From: Variovorax paradoxus
GTDB taxonomy: Bacteria; Pseudomonadota; Gammaproteobacteria; Burkholderiales; Burkholderiaceae_C
DNA length: 64,000 bases
Assembly (NCBI GenBank): GCA_016806145.1
Contig: CP063166.1
Location: 1,674,001 to 1,738,000 of the forward strand
Direction of reading: 5' to 3'
Shown here: positions 47,842-55,741 of the stretch, in pieces
Numbering within the stretch: position 1 is the first letter of the stretch
How the letters are laid out: every line of letters starts with the position of its first letter
Made by a program: the position numbers and the translations under genes
The notes under the pieces: generated by a model
Database searches by the model: none
Seen by the model: the letters and a program-made list of their open reading frames with translations, nothing else
What the model was told of the DNA's origin: nothing

Positions 47842-48716
47842 GCCACGACGCCAACAACACCCCCAACCCCAACACGCCCGAGCAGTCCCAGCTCGGCCGC
47901 GCCTCGGCCTACGCCGACCGCTACGACCCCACGCTGCTGTTCCCGATCGCGCGCGCCACCCAGCGCGAGGCCATGGGCATCGCGGCCGGCGCCTTGCCCT
48001 TCTTCGGCGCCGACCTCTGGACCGCCTTCGAGCTGAGCTGGCTCAACCCGCGCGGCAAGCCGCAGCTCGCGATCGCGCACTTCACCGTGCCCTGCGAAAC
48101 GCCCAACATCATCGAGAGCAAGTCCTTCAAGCTCTACCTCAACAGCTTCAACAACACCGCCTTCGTCGACGCCGAGGCCGTGCGCGAACGCCTGCGCACC
48201 GACCTGGCCGAGGCGCTGTGGCGCGGCAGCGACCGCGCGGCGGGCATCGGCGTGAAGCTGGTCGCGCCCGAGCTGTTCGACCGCGAGCCGGTGCACGAGC
48301 TCGACGGCCTGGACCTCGATCGGCTCGACATCGAGTGCACCCACTACCAGCCCGCGCCCGAGCTGCTCTCGAGCGATGCCACGCAGCTGCCGGTGACCGA
48401 GACGCTGACCAGCCGGCTGCTCAAGAGCAACTGCCTGGTCACGGGCCAGCCCGACTGGGGCAGCGTGCAGATCCGCTACAGCGGCCCGCCCATCGACCAG
48501 GCCGGGCTGCTCGCCTACATCGTGAGCTTTCGCAACCACAACGAATTCCACGAGCCCTGTGCCGAGCGCATGTTCACCGACATCTGGAAGCACTGCCACC
48601 CGACCAAGCTCACGGTGTACGCGCGCTACACGCGGCGCGGCGGGCTCGACATCAACCCGTTTCGCACCAGCTGGCCGCAGGCGCTGCCGGCCAACGTGCG
48701 CACGGCGCGCCAGTAG
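47838..48716 (+). CDS. queF: NADPH-dependent 7-cyano-7-deazaguanine reductase
   Basis: 292 aa, long E. coli-type form with two tandem T-fold halves. Reduces preQ0 to preQ1 in queuosine synthesis. [15 protein letters not shown] is the QueF motif binding [19 protein letters not shown] carries the catalytic Cys; [13 protein letters not shown] follows. Translationally coupled to the preceding hydrolase by a 4-nt overlap. Other queuosine genes are not nearby. Confidence 0.96.
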   Translation: MSHDANNTPNPNTPEQSQLGRASAYADRYDPTLLFPIARATQREAMGIAAGALPFFGADLWTAFELSWLNPRGKPQLAIAHFTVPCETPNIIESKSFKLYLNSFNNTAFVDAEAVRERLRTDLAEALWRGSDRAAGIGVKLVAPELFDREPVHELDGLDLDRLDIECTHYQPAPELLSSDATQLPVTETLTSRLLKSNCLVTGQPDWGSVQIRYSGPPIDQAGLLAYIVSFRNHNEFHEPCAERMFTDIWKHCHPTKLTVYARYTRRGGLDINPFRTSWPQALPANVRTARQ

Positions 48717-48801
48717 TCGGACCGGTGTCGCCGAAGTTTTTTGAAGATTTTTTGGCCCGGATTCGAGAACTGCGTTTTTGGGGCATATAATCTGAGGCTT
48801 C

Positions 48802-48877
48802 GCGGGAATAGCTCAGTTGGTAGAGCGCAACCTTGCCAAGGTTGAGGTCGAGAGTTCGAGACTCTTTTCCCGCTCCA
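48802..48877 (+). tRNA. tRNA-Gly (anticodon GCC)
   Basis: 76 nt with encoded CCA. Acceptor GCGGGAA pairs with TTCCCGC; D-arm AGCTCAGTTGGTAGAGC; anticodon stem CAACC-TTGCCAA-GGTTG gives GCC; T-arm GAGAGTTCGAGACTC. A TATAAT (48785-48790) about 12 nt upstream is its likely -10. Confidence 0.97.
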
Positions 48878-48937
48878 AATTTTTGCTTCTTCGATGGGTC
48901 CGCAAGACCCGCCGCAGAACGCAAGCGAAGACGAAAG

Positions 48938-48972
48938 AAAAGGCCGCTGTCCCCAGCGGCCTTTTTCTTTTT
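48938..48972 (+). terminator. Terminator after tRNA-Gly
   Basis: AAAGGCCGCTG, loop TCC, CCAGCGGCCTTT, then a T-rich run TTCTTTTT; 60 nt after the tRNA. Confidence 0.88.
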
Positions 48973-49021
48973 CCGCGGCCGCTCGCGAGGGGCGCCCCGG
49001 CCCGTGTGGCATCCTGCCCGC

Positions 49022-49909
49022 ATGACCCCCGACACCCGCTCGCTGCGCCTGTTCGTGGCCGTGGCCGACCACGGCAGCATCAGCGAGGGCGCCAAGCGCT
49101 GCCACCTCGCGCTCGCGGCCGCGAGCAAGCGCATCTCGGACCTCGAGGCGCGCGCGCGGCTGCCGCTGCTGGTGCGCCATGCGCGCGGCGTCACGCTCAC
49201 GTCGGCGGGCCATGGCCTGTTGCTGCATGCGCGCGCAGTGCTCTCGGCCATGGACCGGCTCGGTGCCGAGCTCGACGACTTCCAGAACGGCGTGGCGGGC
49301 GTGGTGAGCATCACGGCCAATGCCTCGACCATCGCGCAGTTCCTGCCGGCGCAGATCGGCTCCTTCCTGCGTCTGCATCCGGTGCTCAAGATCGACCTGC
49401 AGGAGCGCGCGAGCACGGAAGTGGTGAAGGCGGTGCAGGCCGGCCTGGCCGACATCGGCGTGATCGAGGGCAACACGCCGGCCGATCCGCTCGAATGCCT
49501 GCCCTACCGCAGCGACGAACTCGCCGTGGTGGTGGCGCGCGACCATCCGCTGGGCCGGCGCAAGCGCATCGGCGCGGACGAGGTGCTGCGCCACGAGCAC
49601 ATCGTGGTGCGCGAAGGCACGGCGCTGCACCGCGTGTTGCTGAGCGCCGCGCTCGAGGCGCAGCTGCCGCTCAAGGTGCGCATGCAGGTCGGCAGCTTCG
49701 ACATGGTGTGCCGCATGGTGGAGCAGGGCGTGGGCATCGGCGTGCTGCCCTATGCGGCGATCCTGCCGCAGCTGCAGATCCTCAAGCTGCGCTGCCTCAA
49801 GCTCGACGCGCCCTGGGCCATGCGGCGCCACCTGCTGTGCGTGCGCCGGCAGCAGGACCTGACCGCGGCCGCGCGCTCGGTGCTGGAACATCTGAGCCGG
49901 CCCGACTGA
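49022..49909 (+). CDS. LysR-family transcriptional regulator
   Basis: 295 aa. N-terminal winged helix-turn-helix (LRLFVAVADHGSISEGAKRC, ASKRISDLEA) and effector domain with QAGLADIGVIEG and VEQGVGIGVLPYAAI. Probably controls the three to four metabolic genes that follow in the same direction, unlike the common divergent arrangement. The effector is likely an organic acid linked to these enzymes (inference). Confidence 0.92.
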   Translation: MTPDTRSLRLFVAVADHGSISEGAKRCHLALAAASKRISDLEARARLPLLVRHARGVTLTSAGHGLLLHARAVLSAMDRLGAELDDFQNGVAGVVSITANASTIAQFLPAQIGSFLRLHPVLKIDLQERASTEVVKAVQAGLADIGVIEGNTPADPLECLPYRSDELAVVVARDHPLGRRKRIGADEVLRHEHIVVREGTALHRVLLSAALEAQLPLKVRMQVGSFDMVCRMVEQGVGIGVLPYAAILPQLQILKLRCLKLDAPWAMRRHLLCVRRQQDLTAAARSVLEHLSRPD

Positions 49910-50010
49910 AGCACGAGGCTTCGCGCCGCGCGAAGCCTCGCTCCCGCCAAAAACGAATTGTTCTCCACCGGGGCGCGCGCAAAGATGCGCGCACAACGAA
50001 GGAGACAATT

Positions 50011-51165
50011 TTGAAGATCGTTCGCGTCAGCGCCACGCCGCTGAACATTCCCGTCGCCATCGACGTGCTGGGGCTCGACAAGAAGACCTCGCTCTCGCTG
50101 TGCCTGACCGAGATCGAGACCGACACCGGTCTCGTCGGACACGGCATGACCGCCATCACCGAGGAGGAGATCATCGCCGCCGCGGTGCGCGAGGTGGCGG
50201 GCCCGGCGCTGATCGGCGAGGACCCGATGGCCACCGAGCGCCTGTGGGACAAGCTCTACTGGCTGCTCTCGCCGCGCGGCCAGACCGGCTACGCGAGCCA
50301 TGCCATCGCCGCGCTCGACATCGCGCTGTGGGACCTGAAGGCGAGGGCGCTGGGCCAGCCGCTGTGGCGCCTGCTCGGCGGCGCGCGCGCCAGGGTGCCG
50401 GTGTATGCGACCTTCGGCTTCGGCTTCTTCGAGCGCGACCAGCTCGCGGCCGCCGCCAAGCTGTGGGTAGAGCAGGGCTTTCGCCGCCTGAAGATGACCG
50501 TCGGCGGCCATGCGCTCGCGCGCCGCGACGAGCCGCGGCCGATCGACGAGGTGATCGCCGAGGACGTGCGCCGCGTCGCCGCGGTGCGCGAGGCGGTCGG
50601 TCCCGAGGTGAAGCTCTATGTCGACGCCAACTGCGGCCTCGACCTGTTCCATGCGAGCGAGCTCGCGCGCCGCATCGAGCCCTACGGCATCAGCTTCTTC
50701 GAGGAGCCGCTGACGCAGAACGACGTGCGCCAGATGGCCCAGTTGCGCGCGCGCACGAGCATCCCGCTGGCCTGCGGGCAGAACGAGGGCCTGGCCTTCC
50801 GCTTCCGCGACCTGCTGGTGAACCAGGCGGCCGATGTGCTGCAGCCCAACGTGACGATCTCGGGCGGCTATTCGCAGTGCCTGAAGATCGCGGGCATGGC
50901 GCAGGCCTTCAACGTGCCGATCGACAACGGCGGCGCCTGGCCCTTCCACAACATGCACCTGCATGCGGGGGTGTCGAACGGCGGGCTGGTCGAGTACCAC
51001 TACGTGGCGGTGAAGATGCTGGAACAGATCTTCGACGGCCTGCCGGTGCCCGATCAGGGCTGGCTCACGCTGCCCGAGACACCGGGCCTGGGTTTCGCGC
51101 CCAATGCCGAGCGCGTGCGCGAACTCGCGAAGCTGCCGACCTCGCGCGGCAAGGGCAAGGCCTGA
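50011..51165 (+). CDS. Mandelate racemase/muconate lactonizing (enolase superfamily) enzyme
   Basis: 384 aa. Capping domain at 1-125, then a TIM barrel with metal-ligand blocks VDANCG (D205) and FFEEPL (E231/E232), and a C-terminal His-rich loop WPFHNMHLHAG. Two positions differ from textbook members: the K-x-K pair reads K161-M-T163, and the third ligand block reads CGQNEG where GEN is usual. It abstracts an alpha proton of a carboxylate, but racemisation, dehydration or cycloisomerisation cannot be told apart. TTG start with AAGGAG 6 nt before it. Bug receptor gene 3 nt downstream. Confidence 0.88.
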   Translation: MKIVRVSATPLNIPVAIDVLGLDKKTSLSLCLTEIETDTGLVGHGMTAITEEEIIAAAVREVAGPALIGEDPMATERLWDKLYWLLSPRGQTGYASHAIAALDIALWDLKARALGQPLWRLLGGARARVPVYATFGFGFFERDQLAAAAKLWVEQGFRRLKMTVGGHALARRDEPRPIDEVIAEDVRRVAAVREAVGPEVKLYVDANCGLDLFHASELARRIEPYGISFFEEPLTQNDVRQMAQLRARTSIPLACGQNEGLAFRFRDLLVNQAADVLQPNVTISGGYSQCLKIAGMAQAFNVPIDNGGAWPFHNMHLHAGVSNGGLVEYHYVAVKMLEQIFDGLPVPDQGWLTLPETPGLGFAPNAERVRELAKLPTSRGKGKA

Positions 51166-51168
51166 ACG

Positions 51169-52176
51169 ATGAAGACGACAAGACCCACGATCCCTCACCC
51201 GCGTCGTCTGGCATTGCGCGCCGCAACCATCCTCGGCCTCGCGGGCCTGCTCGCGGCGCCCATGGCCTGGGCCCAGAAGTACCCCGACAAGCCGATCCGC
51301 CTCATCGTCGGCTATTCGGCCGGCGGCGGTGTCGATGCCGTGGCGCGCCTGTTGAGCGCGCGCCTGCCCGCGGTGCTGGGCCAGCAGGTGCTGGTGGAGA
51401 ACCGCACCGGTGCCACCGGCCTCATCGCGGCCGACTTCGTCGCCAAGGCGCCGGCCGATGGCTACACGCTGATGATGGGCGACAGCGCCCTGCTGATCGC
51501 CAAGCTGCTGCAGCCGAAGATCGCGATCGACCCGCTCACCAGCTTCAAACCGGTGGCCGGTGCCTTCGTCTCGCCGCTGATGATCGTCACGGGCAACGAC
51601 TTCCCCGCGAAGACGCCAGCGGAATTCGTCGCCCAGCTCAAGGCGAACCCGGGCCGCTTCTCCTTCGCGACCTCGGGCGTGGGCACGGTGCAGCACCTGG
51701 GCTTCGAGATGCTCAAGCAGTCCACCGGCAGTTTCGTGGTGCATGTGCCGTACCGCGGCGCCGCGCAGATCGTGCCCGACGTGATCGGCGGCCAGGTGCC
51801 GATCGGCGTGGTCAGCGCCACGGCGGCGATGGCGCAGTCCAAGGCCGGCAAGTTGCGCGCGGTGGCGTTGATGAACAGCGCGAAGCTCGAAGGGGCCGAG
51901 AGCATTGCCCCACTGGCCGATGCGCTGCCGGGGTTCGATGTGGCGCCGCGCATCTTCGTGCTTGCACCTGCTGGAACGCCCAACGAGATCGTCGAGCGGT
52001 TCTCCGCCGCCGTGAAGACGGTGCTCGACGCGCCTGATGCTGGAACTGCCGCGGCGGCGCAGGGGACCTTGCGGGCCTATGCAACGTCGGCGCAGCTTGG
52101 CAAGGACATGGCCGAGGAGACGGTGCGGTGGAAACGCATCATCACCGAGCAGCGGATCGTGGCTGATGGGGGGTGA
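51169..52176 (+). CDS. Bug-family (TctC) carboxylate receptor
   Basis: 335 aa periplasmic receptor. Extended leader with Arg-rich start and cleavage after AWA near residue 35. Motifs: KPIRLIVGYSAGGGVDAVAR, VENRTGATGLIAAD, VHVPYRGAAQIVPDVIGGQ. It begins 3 nt after the enolase-superfamily gene, so it should bind that enzyme's substrate or a precursor. No TctAB permease here. Confidence 0.92.
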   Translation: MKTTRPTIPHPRRLALRAATILGLAGLLAAPMAWAQKYPDKPIRLIVGYSAGGGVDAVARLLSARLPAVLGQQVLVENRTGATGLIAADFVAKAPADGYTLMMGDSALLIAKLLQPKIAIDPLTSFKPVAGAFVSPLMIVTGNDFPAKTPAEFVAQLKANPGRFSFATSGVGTVQHLGFEMLKQSTGSFVVHVPYRGAAQIVPDVIGGQVPIGVVSATAAMAQSKAGKLRAVALMNSAKLEGAESIAPLADALPGFDVAPRIFVLAPAGTPNEIVERFSAAVKTVLDAPDAGTAAAAQGTLRAYATSAQLGKDMAEETVRWKRIITEQRIVADGG

Positions 52177-52192
52177 TTTTTTGTCCGGGGCG

Positions 52193-52426
52193 GGCTCCCG
52201 CCGACGGGGTACTCCCCTCCGCGAATGTCCCCCGCCTTCGGCTCCTCCTTTATTTCGCTGCGGGGAGTACCCCATCGGCGTGAGCCTGGACGCGGCGGTC
52301 GTTAGCCGCTGGCACCACCGCTGCGCCCACGTGCACAGGGCAGTGGGTGCTTCCCGCAGCGAAATAAAGGAGGAGGCCGCAGGCCGGGGGACATTCGCGG
52401 AGGGAAGTACCCGCTGTCCTGTGCAC
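52193..52426. repeat. Two inverted stem-loop repeat units
   Basis: Unit 1 (52193-52286) and unit 2 (52331-52426) are opposite-facing copies sharing a core of about 45 bp with TCCGCGAATGTCCCCCG and CCTTTATTTCGCTGCGGG. Each unit is closed by its own 25-bp stem: 52193-52217 with 52262-52286 (two mismatches), and 52331-52355 with 52402-52426 (three mismatches, all G-U compatible). Outer stem sequences differ between units while pairing is kept. They fill most of the 285-bp gap between the Bug gene and the decarboxylase gene; nothing else is seen there. Confidence 0.8.
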
Positions 52427-52461
52427 GCGCCCCCGGCCCAAAACCGTATGAAACCGAAGAA

Positions 52462-53169
52462 ATGAACCAACAACACCTGGGCCTCATAGTCCCCCCCAAA
52501 GCCGGCCAAGTCCCCATCGACGGCCCGCTTCTCTACGGCGACCGCATCCGCTTCAGCGCACGCGGCCTGGGCCTCGGAGAAATCTCCACCCGCGGCTACA
52601 CCGAAGTCATCGACTCGGTGATCGACAAGGCACTGGAACTCAAGGAGGAGGGCGTCGGCGCCATCTCGCTCATGGGCACCTCGCTGAGTTTCTTCCGTGG
52701 CGCCGCCTTCAACCGGCAACTCGAAGTCGAGATGTCGCGTGCCACCGGCCTGCCGTGCACCACCATGAGCAACGCCATCGTCGAAGGACTGCGCAGCCTC
52801 GGCGTGAAGCGCGTCGCCGTGGCCACCGCCTACATCGACGAGGTCAACTTGCAGCTGCGGCGCTACCTCGAACAGTGCGACTTCGAACCGCTGGCCGTCG
52901 AAGGCCTGTCGATCTTCGATGTGCAGGCGGTCGGCCAGGTCGGCACGCAGGTGCTCGTGGACCTGGGTCGCCGCGTGTTCGAAGCACGGCCCGGCGCCGA
53001 TGGCATCCTCATCTCCTGCGGCGGACTCGTCACGCTCGATGCCGTGCGCGAACTCGAGTCGATGCTGAAGGTGCCCGTGGTCTCGAGTTCTCCCGCGGGC
53101 TTTCGCGACTTGGTGCGAAAGGCCGGGCTCGATGCGCGCTCGCCGGGCAACGGCCGCCTGTTCGATTGA
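52462..53169 (+). CDS. Arylmalonate decarboxylase homologue (Asp/Glu racemase superfamily)
   Basis: 235 aa, close in length and sequence to the cofactor-free arylmalonate decarboxylase of Bordetella bronchiseptica (240 aa). All residues known for its catalysis are in place with an offset of two: G72-T73-S74 and Y124 of the dioxyanion hole, and C186-G187-G188 (SCGGLVTLD) with the single proton-donating Cys. G72 where racemases have a second Cys argues for decarboxylation, not racemisation. It would remove one carboxylate of an alpha-substituted malonate stereospecifically. Maleate isomerase is a more distant alternative. Follows the Bug gene across a repeat-filled gap. Confidence 0.85.
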   Translation: MNQQHLGLIVPPKAGQVPIDGPLLYGDRIRFSARGLGLGEISTRGYTEVIDSVIDKALELKEEGVGAISLMGTSLSFFRGAAFNRQLEVEMSRATGLPCTTMSNAIVEGLRSLGVKRVAVATAYIDEVNLQLRRYLEQCDFEPLAVEGLSIFDVQAVGQVGTQVLVDLGRRVFEARPGADGILISCGGLVTLDAVRELESMLKVPVVSSSPAGFRDLVRKAGLDARSPGNGRLFD

Positions 53170-53311
53170 ACGGCGAACGCGCGCATCTCGCATCGTCTCG
53201 CCTCGCTTCGGACATGTCCTGCACAGGGACGCGCTGCGGTCTTTCCGTCGCGGTCATCGAAGGGATTCAGTCTGCTGTCCATTCCCTGAAACCATCCTGG
53301 AGGACAGCACC

Positions 53312-53491
53312 ATGGCAGACGACCTGAGCCAACGCGGGCAACCCGACCGCTCGCGCATCAACGTGAACGAGGCGCACGAGATGCGCTACTGGACCCAGAC
53401 CCTGGGCGTCACCGAGGCGCAGCTGCGCTCGGCGGTCGCGGCCGCCGGCGTCGAGGTCAAGGACGTGCGGACCTACCTCGGCAAGCCTTGA
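53312..53491 (+). CDS. DUF3606 domain protein
   Basis: 59 aa. RSRINVNEAHEMRYWTQTLG and TEAQLRSAVAAAGVEVKDVR are the DUF3606 pattern: a small helical protein common in Burkholderiales and often stress-linked; function unknown. Ribosome site GGAGGA 7 nt before the ATG. Confidence 0.9.
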   Translation: MADDLSQRGQPDRSRINVNEAHEMRYWTQTLGVTEAQLRSAVAAAGVEVKDVRTYLGKP

Positions 53492-53680
53492 GCGCGAGTG
53501 AGCAAGAACCTGCGTAGGCAGGTTCCTACACCCGGGCGGCGAGGCGCGGCCGATACTCTGTCGCTTGCCTCGCACCGGGACATTTCCCTTGAACCTCCCC
53601 CTCTTCATCGCCTCTCCTTCCGGCCCGATCTCCGGGCATCGCCATCCACATGCCGCCCCCGCGGCTGGAGCCGCGGCGCG

Positions 53681-54358
53681 ATGAAGAGCTCTCCCGGAGC
53701 CCGCAGCTGGATCGCCGCCGGCGTGCGCCATGAACTCCTGACCCGTGCCTTGCCCGCGCTGCGCCACGACATGGCGGCGCCGGTGTCGGTGATCCGCATG
53801 GCGCTGCTCATGCTCAAGCGCCAGCTTGCCGCTGAAACCATCGATCGTGCCGTCAGCGAGGAACGCATGGGCCTGGTCGATGGCCAGGTGTCCGAACTGG
53901 TCGAAGGCATCCGCTCGTTGCGCGACTGGGAACTGGCGACTACCGACGACGGCATCACGCGCGCCGCGCTCGTGGCGCGCTGCGTCGCGCTGATGCGCGC
54001 CGCCTTCGACCTGCATGGCGTGTCGCTCGAGGTGGACGATGCGCTCGGCGCCGGCGAGGATGACAAGCGCTGGCCCGCGGCGGCCGCGCTGCGCTATCTG
54101 TTCCTCGGCGCGCTCGGCTACCTGCACGACGGCGCGCCGGAAGCCGGCGCGATCCGCATCGAGGCCGACGGTGCCGAAGGCCTGCGCTTCGCGGCGCTGC
54201 CGCGCGAGGCCAGTGCCGCCAATCCGGTGCTCGACGCGCACCGCGCGCCGCGCGCGCTGGCCATCGACGCCATCGCGCTGCAGAGCCTGGCCGAAGACCT
54301 CGGCTACCGCATCGCGCTCGAGCGCGACAGCGTGCGCTTCTCGCTCGGCGCGGGCTGA
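53681..54358 (+). CDS. Degenerate histidine-kinase-like protein
   Basis: 225 aa, not clearly assignable. Residues 27-38 read LRHDMAAPVSVI, a good match to the H-box of sensor kinases (H29-D-x3-P34), followed by an amphipathic helix pair ending near residue 85. The second half (ALRYLFLGALGYLHDGAPEA, IRIEADGAEGLRF) resembles the start of a kinase ATPase domain, but the Asn of the N-box and all glycine boxes are absent. No sensor or membrane segment. The frame is open upstream to 53498, but that part is low complexity. The last 55 bp overlap the convergent topoisomerase gene. Confidence 0.6.
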   Translation: MKSSPGARSWIAAGVRHELLTRALPALRHDMAAPVSVIRMALLMLKRQLAAETIDRAVSEERMGLVDGQVSELVEGIRSLRDWELATTDDGITRAALVARCVALMRAAFDLHGVSLEVDDALGAGEDDKRWPAAAALRYLFLGALGYLHDGAPEAGAIRIEADGAEGLRFAALPREASAANPVLDAHRAPRALAIDAIALQSLAEDLGYRIALERDSVRFSLGAG

Positions 54359-55608
54359 ACACGCGGCCGCGCGGGAGCGGCCTTGCGCACGGCCAGCGGC
54401 GCGTGCTTCGATTTTTCCGACGATGTCGTCGGGCCCGATACGGGCTTCGCGCTCTTGCGCTGCCGCGTCGCGGCCTGCAGTTCGCGCCGATGCGCCTGCA
54501 AAAAATCCAGCAAACGCCGCTCCGCCGCATGCAGCCCGCGCGAGGGTCGCGCGCTGCGGCGCCCCGCGATGCGTTCGAGCAGGGCCGACGCCGCATCGGC
54601 CTCGGTGCTCGCGAGCGCGCTGCCCAGCGACAGCACCGCGGGATGCACATAGGCCTTCTTGCAGACCGCGGGCGTGTTGCCGAGCTGGCGCGCCACGGTC
54701 GCGAGGATGTCCTTCGCGGTGTAGCGGCTGCCGTCCGAGGCGACCCGGCCCGGCTCGCAGGCCAGCCGCGTGAGCTCGAGCGCCTGCACCGTGCCGTGCC
54801 AGGTGCGGAAGTCCTTGGCGGTGAAGCGCTCGCCCTCCAGGCCCTTCTGGCCCTCGACCACCTCGCCGAGGTAGTCGTTGACGTCGGTCGACGAGACGCT
54901 GTGCGGCTCGCCGTCCTCGCCCACGTACTGGAACAGCGCCTGTCCCGGCAACTGCTGGCAGCCGCGCACGATCTTCGCCACGCGCGGGTCCTCGAGCGTG
55001 GCCTCGTGCATCACGCCGCTCTTGCCGCGGAAGCGCAGCTGCAGCGCCGCGCCCTTTACCGCCGCATGCCGGTTGCGCAGCGTCGTGAGGCCGTAGGAAC
55101 CGTTGCTGCTCGCGTACTCCTCGTTGCCCACGCGCATCAGCGTGGTGTCGAGCAGCCGCACCAGCGCGGCCAGCACCTGCGCCCGGGCCGGCGCGCCCGT
55201 GACCTTGCCGGCCTGCAGGTCGCGCTGCACCCGCGCGCGGATGCGCGGCAGCGCGCGCGCGAAAGCCTCGAGCCGGTCGAACTTGGTCTCGTCCTTCAGC
55301 GCGCGCCAGTCGGCGTGGTAGCGGTACTGCTTGCGGCCGCGCGCATCGAGGCCGGTGGCCTGCAGGTGGCCGTTGGGCAGCGGGCAGATCCACACGTCGT
55401 CGTAGGCCGGCGGTATCGCCAGCATGCGGATGCGCGAGAGCTCGTCCACGTCGCGCACCCACTGGCCGCGCGCGTCGCGGTAGCGGAACTTCGCGCCGTG
55501 CCGCAGGCGCCGGATGCCCGGCATGTCGGGGTTCACGTAGACCAGCCCGTTCGCAATCGGCGTGGGCTTGGACGGAGGCCGTCTCGCGGAGGATGCTGTG
55601 TCCGGCAT
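54304..55608 (-). CDS. DNA topoisomerase IB
   Basis: 434 aa poxvirus/bacterial type IB enzyme relaxing supercoils through a 3'-phosphotyrosine. N-terminal domain with RYRDARGQWVRD and AIPPAYDDVWICP; catalytic part with RVGNEEYASSNGSYGLTTL, the lysine in RFRGKSGVMHEA, the FRTWHGT arginine and histidine, and the nucleophile in CKKAYVHP (Tyr near residue 318). The C-terminus has about 50 extra basic residues after the family core. ATG at 55606-55608 is preferred; the frame remains open upstream. Confidence 0.92.
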   Translation of the reverse strand: MPDTASSARRPPSKPTPIANGLVYVNPDMPGIRRLRHGAKFRYRDARGQWVRDVDELSRIRMLAIPPAYDDVWICPLPNGHLQATGLDARGRKQYRYHADWRALKDETKFDRLEAFARALPRIRARVQRDLQAGKVTGAPARAQVLAALVRLLDTTLMRVGNEEYASSNGSYGLTTLRNRHAAVKGAALQLRFRGKSGVMHEATLEDPRVAKIVRGCQQLPGQALFQYVGEDGEPHSVSSTDVNDYLGEVVEGQKGLEGERFTAKDFRTWHGTVQALELTRLACEPGRVASDGSRYTAKDILATVARQLGNTPAVCKKAYVHPAVLSLGSALASTEADAASALLERIAGRRSARPSRGLHAAERRLLDFLQAHRRELQAATRQRKSAKPVSGPTTSSEKSKHAPLAVRKAAPARPRVQPAPSEKRTLSRSSAMR

Positions 55609-55741
55609 GGTGGTTGCGTGGTGTAGACAAGCCTGTTGTGCCAGCGCCGACAATGCGCGGCTGTAGGACGCCGCGAGCGCCGCCGGTGCGATGGCCGCGC
55701 TTGCGTGTCCTGCCCTCATCCTCGAATCCACGGAGTCCCCC

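Noticed and set aside
48802-52176. tRNA-Gly as integration site for a genomic island carrying the decarboxylase cluster
   Set aside because: No integrase and no direct repeat of the tRNA 3' end were found by eye downstream; base composition does not shift.
52250-52517. Short open frames within the repeat pair
   Set aside because: They are translations of the repeat arms and repeat the same residues (ECPP, LYFAAG); not genes.
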